From assembly GCF_004153195.1 (NCBI RefSeq), contig NZ_SEMC01000007.1:1-64000 (forward strand): a stretch of 64,000 bases of DNA, given 5' to 3'. How positions within the stretch are numbered: position 1 is the stretch's first letter; the number at the start of each line of letters is the position of its first letter. Shown one piece after another: positions 25,067-32,511 of the stretch. The DNA comes from Sporolactobacillus sp. THM19-2. Lineage in GTDB: Bacteria > Bacillota > Bacilli > Bacillales > Sporolactobacillaceae. The notes beneath the pieces are model-generated. The model worked only from the letters and a program-made list of their open reading frames with translations, was not told the DNA's origin and did no database searches. The position numbers were made by a program, and so were the translations under genes.

Positions 25067-26204
25067 TGGTAATCTCCCTTTCCAGTTCCTTCTTTTTCAG
25101 TTCTTCCAGTTTCCCGACAATTTTTCCGGCAACAGCAGAGACCAGAGGGACAGCTACAGAATTACCAAACTGCTTATATGCCTGAGTGTCGGATACCGTG
25201 ATTTGGAAACTGTTACTGAAACCCTGCAGTCGGGCACATTCTCTCGGTGTTAATCTTCTGGGATTTTTCCCGGGCTGGGGAATCAGTATTTCAGAACCGT
25301 CTTTATAATATCTGGCACTCAGCGTCCTTGTGATGCCCTCTGTGTCTGCAAGTCCATATCCGAAACCATTTCCCTTTTCTCTGTGTTTCTCAGCATATTT
25401 TTGAAGATAAGTCCATAGTTTATCAGATAAAGTATACTTTTCATCAACATGATTTTCCAGAATGTCTCTCAGTAGAGGTCTGTGATCGGGATATTTAATA
25501 TTAAAATCAAATTTCAGGTCATCCCCAAACCTTTTGCGATCAAAACCGGCAATAAAGACTCTCTCTCTGTGCTGAGGAACAAAATGCTGTGCATCCAGAA
25601 CTGCTGTAAAAACCTGATAATCCAGTTCATCAAGTGATTCCATTATCACTTTCCATGTCCTCCCATGGTCATGACTTCTCAGATTTTTCACGTTCTCCAG
25701 AAGAAATGCACGAGGCCTTTTCTCGTTCAGAATTCTGACAACATCAAAGAACAGCGTCCCCTGCGTTTTATCAAGAAAACCGGTAGCCCGCCCCAGACTG
25801 TTTTTCTTCGAGACGCCGGCTATTGAAAACGGCTGGCAGGGAAAACCAGCAACCAGAATATCATGATTGGGTATATCCTTCTCATAAACTTTTCTGATAT
25901 CACCGTGAGGCATAACTCCAAAATTATCAAAATAGGTTTTTTTGCAATACTTATCCCATTCACAGGAAAAAACGCATTTCCCACCGTTTGCTTCAAAGGC
26001 CAGTCGCATGCCTCCTATTCCTGCAAACAGATCAATAAAAGTAAATCTGCCCCGTGTATGATCATTTTCTCTGTGTTTATCATCAAATAACTGAACTAGT
26101 GCATCCATTACAGAATCCTGTTTTGATTTACCTGATACAGCAGAATATTCTTTAAGTGCATCATAAATAGAATCATCCAGACGTATATGCAATTGTTTTG
26201 GCAT
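25059..26204 (-). CDS. Dcm-type DNA (cytosine-5) methyltransferase with RHH head
   Basis: A 381-residue m5C methyltransferase. Catalytic block GFPCQPFS with C123; SAM site FIDLFAGIGGMRLAFE; motif VI LLENVKN; motif VIII QHRERVF; final motifs RLTPRECARLQGF and QFGNSVAVP. The first 44 residues (QLHIRLDDSIYDALKEYSA) form a ribbon-helix-helix-like segment, so the enzyme may also repress its own promoter, as known for several type II methyltransferases with added DNA-binding heads. I use the ATG at 26204 (AGGTGA 5 bases upstream); the ATG at 26237 lies at the predicted transcript start. It should protect the sites cut by the EcoRII-like enzyme. Confidence 0.94.
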   Translation of the reverse strand: MPKQLHIRLDDSIYDALKEYSAVSGKSKQDSVMDALVQLFDDKHRENDHTRGRFTFIDLFAGIGGMRLAFEANGGKCVFSCEWDKYCKKTYFDNFGVMPHGDIRKVYEKDIPNHDILVAGFPCQPFSIAGVSKKNSLGRATGFLDKTQGTLFFDVVRILNEKRPRAFLLENVKNLRSHDHGRTWKVIMESLDELDYQVFTAVLDAQHFVPQHRERVFIAGFDRKRFGDDLKFDFNIKYPDHRPLLRDILENHVDEKYTLSDKLWTYLQKYAEKHREKGNGFGYGLADTEGITRTLSARYYKDGSEILIPQPGKNPRRLTPRECARLQGFSNSFQITVSDTQAYKQFGNSVAVPLVSAVAGKIVGKLEELKKKELEREITIG

Positions 26205-26246
26205 ATGGCTCACCTGCTGGGAATTATTTAATACCATTTTTATCCC

Positions 26247-26275
26247 ATTATAGCTTCATTGCTCCTGTAAATCAA
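26247..26275 (-). promoter_or_regulatory. sigma-A promoter of the methyltransferase-endonuclease-Vsr cassette
   Basis: On the minus strand TTGATT (26270-26275), 17 bases, TATAAT (26247-26252). Predicted start near 26240, leaving a 36-base leader before the ATG at 26204. This makes the cassette independent of the upstream Z1 operon. Confidence 0.7.
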
Positions 26276-26313
26276 TATTTTTAACGAACAAACGTTTGAT
26301 CATTATTTTAAAA

Positions 26314-26360
26314 GCAGGTAGCATAATCGGAATGTGTCTGCATCCTGTCATGCTCCCTGC
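26314..26360 (-). terminator. hairpin ending the Z1/MutL-like operon
   Basis: GCAGG-AGCAT pairs with ATGCT-CCTGC (one bulged base on each side) around a long loop; on the minus strand it is followed by TTTTAAAAT, on the plus strand by TTATTTACTTTTT. It lies about 200 bases past the nuclease stop and just before the cassette promoter. The remaining gap (26361-26556) shows nothing recognisable. Confidence 0.45.
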
Positions 26361-26556
26361 TTATTTACTTTTTGTAAAAATGATCTTTAATTTCATATCC
26401 AGAAAGATTTTACGACATATCAGCAGGATTTTATGCAATAAACAAGAGAATTGATCGAGTCTCCAAACAGGATTCCGTTTATGACAAAGCCTGACAATTG
26501 CATTATCATGTCGAAAATTTTACAGAAAACAGCCGATTAGCTAATATGATACCGGA

Positions 26557-27501
26557 TTAGTTGAATTCAAAGCTGATATTTCTGCTTTTGAGTCCGGTAA
26601 GATCAATCTTATAAGTCAGTTGCAGAATACGATTTATCGTTTCAGTTTTACACAGAGATTCAACATCAATATACGGGAAATTACTGTCTACCGGATATTC
26701 TGTTATATTAAGCAATCTGAACTGTCTTTTCCTGTCTGTTGAAAACTCTTTAAATCCAAGTTTAGAAATTTTCCTGCTTATTATATTCTTATTAAATCCA
26801 ATTTGACCGAGTTGATGTAGTAAATAATCAATATTCACTATATTTTTTCCAGAAGTTTCGGTACCAATATCCTCAAGTTTTACCAGAATTAAAGAAAGAG
26901 GATTTTTATGATTCAGTTGAAATTGACTGGATATTGTGACTATATTATTGTATTTGATTAATGACGTTTTTACTTCATAACTTTTCTCTTTCAAGGTGAT
27001 ATCTACAGATTCACCCTCGGGACCAGTCCAGTTATTTTCATTTATTTTGTAACCAGTCTTCTTCAGATAGTATAATATGATCAGTTCTCCGAGCACTCCA
27101 TGGACCGGTTTCTCTACATTTTTATTTCCAATTAATTTTTTCCAGTCATTCCACCACTTTAAGGGATTCGCAGTCAGCTCAATTCTTCTCCTGTTATCCG
27201 TTCCTGTTTCAAGGAATACAGCACAAACACCGGCAAATTCAATTCTCAGATCTTCATCAGGACAGGACAAAAGCAGCAGATGCTGCATTTCTCCATTTAT
27301 TGAAAACCAGTCAGTATAGTAGGATATATTTGCGAATGTTTCATTGATCTTTATATTCTTATCAATCAGTATACCAACAGCATTGGAATGGTTGATTTTA
27401 ATTACCCATGAAGATAATGCACCCTCAAATCCTGCGAGTCTGGAAGCATTGCCATTAGACAGATATGCAAATTTAACTTTAATCTGATCCAACAGGTTCA
27501 T
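26557..27501 (-). CDS. PD-(D/E)XK nuclease-like protein (DUF4420 type)
   Basis: A 314-residue protein. A restriction-fold core is readable: GVLGELIIL (E139), then SVDITL with D167 and YEVKTS with E176 and K178, followed by an amphipathic strand, which is the E...D...ExK order of PD-(D/E)XK enzymes. The layout and the operon partners match the DUF4420 family that accompanies MutL-like and Z1 proteins in defence loci. It is the last gene of the six-gene operon, 10 bases after the C5 methyltransferase, and is its most likely DNA-cutting subunit. Fold assignment rests on motif order only. Confidence 0.75.
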   Translation of the reverse strand: MNLLDQIKVKFAYLSNGNASRLAGFEGALSSWVIKINHSNAVGILIDKNIKINETFANISYYTDWFSINGEMQHLLLLSCPDEDLRIEFAGVCAVFLETGTDNRRRIELTANPLKWWNDWKKLIGNKNVEKPVHGVLGELIILYYLKKTGYKINENNWTGPEGESVDITLKEKSYEVKTSLIKYNNIVTISSQFQLNHKNPLSLILVKLEDIGTETSGKNIVNIDYLLHQLGQIGFNKNIISRKISKLGFKEFSTDRKRQFRLLNITEYPVDSNFPYIDVESLCKTETINRILQLTYKIDLTGLKSRNISFEFN

Positions 27502-27511
27502 TTTAACTCCC

Positions 27512-28897
27512 TCATTTCTGTCCCTGTAATAAATTTTTAATTATTGCCTTTGCTACACCTCTGGAGAGGAAAGGAGGGACAGCATTACCTATCTGTTTAA
27601 ACGCACTGCTCATAGAAACATTAAATGTAAAATCGTCTGGAAATGACTGTAGTCTGGCGGCTTCCCGGACTGAGATCCCCCGTGGCTCCCATGGATGTAT
27701 ATGACTATAAGTATCCGTTCCAAGATGTGCAACAAGCGTATGTGAAGGCTTATTACTACTAAGTTTTTTCCATTTGCCATGAAACTTTGTCAAATCATAA
27801 GGCGGTACAAATTCTTTTTTCAGTTTTTCATATGTCTCTCTGTCATTTATATTAATATTACGATACTGACATTCTCTGTTAAATAATTCATTGGCGATCC
27901 GATACGCATCTCTGTAATCCTGACCGGCTTTCATCTTTTCAAATATACGGAAATCCCTGACTGTTTTTCTGAAACAGTTGCCATCCACCTCGTTACTGTA
28001 CTGGTTACCTGGAAGGCTGCGCATTTGCCTTTGATAGTCATTAACCGGGGGGGTCTGATATGGCATTTTAGTTGTCATATTATGTAGAACATATTTTGAA
28101 CCTGCTTCCGGAAATAAAGCAGGCAAATCAGAAATTGCATCTTTTACCGTAACCCAACCGGGTGAACCTTCCGAAGCAACTGATGGCAGTCTGAAATGCT
28201 TATATTCAGTCATCTTCCTGTATTTACAGTAGATTTTTCCCGGATCATTACCCTCAGGGCTTACATGGGTTGGCTCCGGCATAAAGCTGATGGTACCTGC
28301 GTTTTTCTTTACAGCCATCACAAATACACGTTCCCTTGTCTGTGGTACTCCGAAATCAGCAGCATTCAGTATTGTCCATACAGGATTATAACCATTTTTT
28401 TCTAATATTTCACAGACAGTTTCCGGTATGTTTATTCCAAAGAAGTTCACAGATTCCGGTACATTTTCCATAACAACAGCTTGGGAATCCAAATTCAAAG
28501 CAATTCTGAGAAACTGTTTATATAAGAAAGCCCTCTTATCATTTAAACCGAACCTGTCTTCTCCCAGTGACCTGATCTTAGATTTACCAATTCTGGAATA
28601 AGCCTGGCATGGAGGGCCACCAATTGTAATAAGTGGAGAACTGGTATTAAGCTGAAATTCGCTGGCATCAACAGTATTTATATCCCGGCACATATGTTCT
28701 TTATTTAATCCATTTTTCCAGTATAAATTGTAAGATGCAGTATACGCTGCCTGCTCATTAATTTCCAGTCCGGCACTGATCTTCAGACCTTCGAGATGAA
28801 ATCCATAAGACAGGCCGCCACATCCGGAAAATAAATCAACGACCTGCAACGAATTTAGCGCTGCCACTGTCTTTATTGCTTCTTTTTGCTTCATCAA
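27512..28897 (-). CDS. DNA (cytosine-5) methyltransferase of the Z1/MutL-like operon
   Basis: A 461-residue m5C methyltransferase: SAM site VVDLFSGCGGLSYGF (from D21), catalytic TIGGPPCQAYSR with C97, motif VI MENVPESV, motif VIII QTRERVFVMA, and SVREAARLQSFPDDF plus QIGNAVPPFLS at the end. The target-recognition region between motifs VIII and IX is long (about 190-400), so its site differs from that of the Dcm-type enzyme nearby. Its start overlaps the end of the upstream gene by 62 bases, and motif I begins too early for a later start to remove the overlap. Within the operon it probably marks host DNA as self. Confidence 0.93.
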   Translation of the reverse strand: MMKQKEAIKTVAALNSLQVVDLFSGCGGLSYGFHLEGLKISAGLEINEQAAYTASYNLYWKNGLNKEHMCRDINTVDASEFQLNTSSPLITIGGPPCQAYSRIGKSKIRSLGEDRFGLNDKRAFLYKQFLRIALNLDSQAVVMENVPESVNFFGINIPETVCEILEKNGYNPVWTILNAADFGVPQTRERVFVMAVKKNAGTISFMPEPTHVSPEGNDPGKIYCKYRKMTEYKHFRLPSVASEGSPGWVTVKDAISDLPALFPEAGSKYVLHNMTTKMPYQTPPVNDYQRQMRSLPGNQYSNEVDGNCFRKTVRDFRIFEKMKAGQDYRDAYRIANELFNRECQYRNININDRETYEKLKKEFVPPYDLTKFHGKWKKLSSNKPSHTLVAHLGTDTYSHIHPWEPRGISVREAARLQSFPDDFTFNVSMSSAFKQIGNAVPPFLSRGVAKAIIKNLLQGQK

Positions 28898-29564
28898 AAT
28901 AATGCATTAGCTCCTCAACATATTTTTTTATACCGCCATTTACTAAGGCGGGTTCAACGAGTTTCAGTCTTGCTGTATTCAATTTCATTACCCTTCTGAA
29001 CAGGCTGTTGCTTCTGTTCTCCAGCTGACTGAACTGTTTCATAATTTCTCTGGTTACATCCAGTCTGTAGCCACTGGAACCAGATCTTTCCACCAGCTGA
29101 ACAATTTCATCCGTTGTGAACCCGTTTAACAGCTGGTATGTATCCTGATTCGATCCATTCCACGAAAGATGTACATACCACCAGATTATTTTCAGCCATA
29201 TTCGACGACTTTGACTAAAATATCTGGTTTCAGATAGATTCCAGCGATGGTAAACTATATCAGGTACCACATTCATTGAAAGGTATATCCAGACCTCATC
29301 ATTGGATGCCTGTCTTTCTTTAAAATCATATTCATTGTTCAATAAGTTGTAAACCCCCAGCCCGAAACGGAGATCGTACAAGTATTCTTTCTTTTTAGAG
29401 TTACTTTCATTTTCATCAATATATTTATTTGCTTCAATGTCAGCCTGTAATAACCCCGATCTCAGTCGCATCATATCTCCGGTACATTCAGGCTGCGGGG
29501 CTTCTCCCTGTTTCCAGGTATTGAATTTCTTTCTGGCATCATTCTTCGACATAGTTCTCCACAC
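28836..29564 (-). CDS. operon protein of unknown function (possibly DUF6339-like)
   Basis: A 242-residue soluble protein, predicted mostly helical, with no catalytic motif that I can name. Notable segments are YLYDLRFGLGVYNLL, the tryptophan-rich RRIWLKIIWWYVHLSW and a C-terminal basic helix. General look, size and position recall the DUF6339 family seen in defence operons, but this is from memory and weak. The start is GTG at 29564 (AGGTGA 6 bases upstream). It begins 11 bases after the preceding stop and its end is nested into the methyltransferase start, so it is part of the operon and its dose is coupled to the methyltransferase. Confidence 0.6.
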   Translation of the reverse strand: MWRTMSKNDARKKFNTWKQGEAPQPECTGDMMRLRSGLLQADIEANKYIDENESNSKKKEYLYDLRFGLGVYNLLNNEYDFKERQASNDEVWIYLSMNVVPDIVYHRWNLSETRYFSQSRRIWLKIIWWYVHLSWNGSNQDTYQLLNGFTTDEIVQLVERSGSSGYRLDVTREIMKQFSQLENRSNSLFRRVMKLNTARLKLVEPALVNGGIKKYVEELMHYFDEAKRSNKDSGSAKFVAGR

Positions 29565-29575
29565 TAATTATCACC

Positions 29576-30502
29576 TCATTTAAATCTCGTATCGAAGTCT
29601 TCACGGATAGATCTTGCCAGTCTTTCAGGAGAACTGATATCCCATCCGAAAGTATTAATAAAATAATAGATAGCCTGACCAATGCTTCCTGGCTCAGATT
29701 GTCCATTTACTATCTGATCCCAGTCACCAGACAACTGTGCTTTCTCTACGATTAACTGAAGACCACTGGCCAGAATTTCCAACAGAAGCGGTGAAGAACC
29801 CAGGCCCTTTTCAATTTTTAATTTTCTGGCAAGCCGATGTCCGCGATTAAGTACAATTGAAGCATTGTTCTGTTCAAACTGATCATACAGCGGATCTGTA
29901 AAATCACAGTTGACCCACCACAAAGGTTTTGAAGGTTCGTTAACTTCAACAATTGGAAAACTGGATGAGTCACCGTCAAAAATCACATCAAAATCTTCGA
30001 GTATGCCCAATACAGTTCCCGGGATAGAGTAACGATTTCTCTCATTATCAATAAGATACAGAAAAATCTCGAACGTTACTTTTCCTCTCAATTTTCCACT
30101 TGGAATTTGTATATTAATTTCTGTCGTGTAAGGACGATCTTCACTGCATGTAATTTCACCTGACTTGAATACTTCCCTCAGAGATGAATCTCTTGAATAC
30201 CAGCCAAACGCTATACCTATTATTCCATCCTCTGCAACCAGGGCATTCTTTCCAAAAAGAAATTGTGGATTTGCTATTTCTATTCTCTTCTGAATCAGTA
30301 GATCATGTATATCCGGATCCCAGTTTACTTTCGGATCAGTAAGCTGGTATGTTTTTTCCTGTCCTTCCATTTTTTCAGCTGACAGTTCCACAATTTCATG
30401 TTGACCATCTCTGTAAGATACATTTAGTGGCTGTGAACTGTAACCAATTTTATTAAAAAGTTTATCATCCAATATGTTATGATATAGAATTACATTATTC
30501 AA
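29576..30502 (-). CDS. operon protein of unknown function
   Basis: A 308-residue protein that I do not recognise. The first two-thirds look beta-rich (for example GKLRGKVTFEIFLYLID and PLWWVNCDF), the last third helical (LLEILASGLQLIVEKAQ, IGQAIYYFINTFGWD), with no membrane segment and no nuclease or ATPase motif. The start is TTG (30500-30502) directly after the stop of the GHKL ATPase, with GGTGGGG 6 bases upstream, so the two are translationally coupled. Such tight pairing suggests that it binds the ATPase or serves as its DNA or substrate adaptor. Confidence 0.6.
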   Translation of the reverse strand: MNNVILYHNILDDKLFNKIGYSSQPLNVSYRDGQHEIVELSAEKMEGQEKTYQLTDPKVNWDPDIHDLLIQKRIEIANPQFLFGKNALVAEDGIIGIAFGWYSRDSSLREVFKSGEITCSEDRPYTTEINIQIPSGKLRGKVTFEIFLYLIDNERNRYSIPGTVLGILEDFDVIFDGDSSSFPIVEVNEPSKPLWWVNCDFTDPLYDQFEQNNASIVLNRGHRLARKLKIEKGLGSSPLLLEILASGLQLIVEKAQLSGDWDQIVNGQSEPGSIGQAIYYFINTFGWDISSPERLARSIREDFDTRFK

Positions 30503-32494
30503 TCAGGACCCCACCTTTTCTATTTTTTCATTAATGACGGCCTGAATTGAAGGATCATGATTGACCATAAAGATTGTACCATCCAATTTTCCAATAAAAC
30601 CGATTAAAGTAATTTCAGCGACATTAACCACCTGAAATCTTCCTGTTTTTCTGTATGTAATATTACTGTCAACAGGCGATTTGACCATGACTTTCTTAAT
30701 TTCAACAGGAAAACGTGTCCCAATTTCTTCCTCGCCCTCCCATTTATCTCCATTGATACGTTTATTATTTTCTGAATCAACAAGAGTTTCAATATGCAGA
30801 GATTTTACACGGGCAGGAATATCACATTCAAACTTTATAGCCATAACCCCTTCCCCAGACAGATGTGTATCAAGTATATTCAGACTGCCTGACTTAACAG
30901 AGTGAGGTATACTGTTTTTCTTTTTCTCCCTGTCTGACCCGATTCCGGGTAAAAATCCAAATCCTCTCGGGGGAAGAAGTGCTTTTGCAATTGATCTGCT
31001 GAGCGCACTGCTCTTCGGGAGGTCATCAGATCCGGAATCTTTGTTATATTCATTTCTGACAGATTCTGAAACCTTTTTCTGAATTCGCTCTATAATTGTC
31101 TGCTTTTGACCATTAACTGTAATATCTGACCATGATGAATGATCAGCCTTTTCTCCCTGGCGAATGTATTCATCGAGACTGGCAGGTGGATCTGTTTTAC
31201 TTATCACATTAACCGAATTGGGAACGAATAACCCAATAATATAATCATCTGTTGAGGTCTGTTCGATATTACTTGTCCATTTGCTGTCTGTTTCATAGTT
31301 TATTATCATTGCCGGTTTTCTCAGGTAAGCAATTATTGGCTTATTTTTACCATCATTATTCGTTTCCAGATCAAGGTACTCATAAGGTGATTTTTTATTG
31401 TCCGGTATTGTCATTTTAAGAGTTTCTTTGCTAACCTTTATGAATGCAACTTTTCCGGCAGCAGGGTTCTCAAGTGTGCGATAGATTTTTATATCTCTGA
31501 CATTAACCGGAATTTTATTTACCGCTATTTTATTATCAGCAATTGCTGCAATATACAGATTCCTCATGATTGAAAATAAAGGCTCCATACTATCCCTGGT
31601 TACAGGCCGACCACCAACTGAAGGCAACAGGTAATTCCCATATCTGTACCAGGGATTGTCAATTCTTGGAGCATACCACTTCTGCAAAGCAATATTTAAA
31701 TACAATTCCAGATCGTTGTGCCACCATAAACTGTCACTATAATCGTCCCTGCATACGATCAAATCGTTCTTATTGATGTACGGAATGATTATTGTGGTTC
31801 CTGTTTCATCATCAATATATGGATTGACATTCAAATCCTGAAGAATTTCCCGGATCTGTTGTTCATTTGTTACAGGTTGTGTAGAAGATTCGGAATGTTG
31901 TTCGCCCCACCATGCAATTCCCCTCTTTCTGCCAGTTCCATTGTCAGGCAGCAGAGCATCTTCTTTGGACTCATCTTCTACCAGACAGGCAGCCAGCCTT
32001 GATTGATAGTTTCCACTTTCATCTTTAATTCGCGAATAGTAGATAACGAGTCCGCTTCCTGCACGAAAATAAACGGTTTTTCCAAGCCCCCACGACCCGC
32101 CGGCTTCTCTTTTCTCCTGTGGCATACTGATTTCATATACCAGTTTCAGAAGATTGCCATAGTGATCATTTTTTATATAATCCTGATGCAGCGGACCAGT
32201 TAGACCCGTAGTGTTCGTGTCTCGTATTACAATACTTTCCTGCGCAGAATCTTGAAATTTATTATTAAGAGATTCTGTGATTCCCTCAAAATGTCTGGAT
32301 ACCCTGTATTTATTAAATTGTTTTACTGAAATATCATATTTTATAGGCCTTTCACCTTGAGCCGCATCCAGACTGTTCTGTACTGACTCTCTTACCAGAA
32401 GATCCAGCAAGGGAGTGTGACTGTTCTGAATAAGTCTGAGCAGTGAACTCCCTCTTTCGGACATTCTTTCCATCTTAGCTAATTCAATTTTCAT
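30503..32494 (-). CDS. MutL/MORC-like GHKL ATPase
   Basis: A 663-residue protein with an N-terminal GHKL ATP-binding domain. The N-box is RESVQNSLDA with catalytic E36 and N40, the G1 box is IRDTNTTGL (D92) and the G2 lid glycines are GGSWGLGKT (132-140). An S5-like transducer region should follow (about 250-420), and the C-terminal 200 residues are charged and beta-rich. GHKL ATPases of this branch close on DNA like clamps when ATP binds. Bacterial homologues are known next to Z1 helicases and methyltransferases and are viewed as the ancestors of eukaryotic MORC proteins. It lies 17 bases after the Z1 gene. Confidence 0.88.
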   Translation of the reverse strand: MKIELAKMERMSERGSSLLRLIQNSHTPLLDLLVRESVQNSLDAAQGERPIKYDISVKQFNKYRVSRHFEGITESLNNKFQDSAQESIVIRDTNTTGLTGPLHQDYIKNDHYGNLLKLVYEISMPQEKREAGGSWGLGKTVYFRAGSGLVIYYSRIKDESGNYQSRLAACLVEDESKEDALLPDNGTGRKRGIAWWGEQHSESSTQPVTNEQQIREILQDLNVNPYIDDETGTTIIIPYINKNDLIVCRDDYSDSLWWHNDLELYLNIALQKWYAPRIDNPWYRYGNYLLPSVGGRPVTRDSMEPLFSIMRNLYIAAIADNKIAVNKIPVNVRDIKIYRTLENPAAGKVAFIKVSKETLKMTIPDNKKSPYEYLDLETNNDGKNKPIIAYLRKPAMIINYETDSKWTSNIEQTSTDDYIIGLFVPNSVNVISKTDPPASLDEYIRQGEKADHSSWSDITVNGQKQTIIERIQKKVSESVRNEYNKDSGSDDLPKSSALSRSIAKALLPPRGFGFLPGIGSDREKKKNSIPHSVKSGSLNILDTHLSGEGVMAIKFECDIPARVKSLHIETLVDSENNKRINGDKWEGEEEIGTRFPVEIKKVMVKSPVDSNITYRKTGRFQVVNVAEITLIGFIGKLDGTIFMVNHDPSIQAVINEKIEKVGS

Positions 32495-32511
32495 GCTCCA
32501 CCGCTCCCTGG

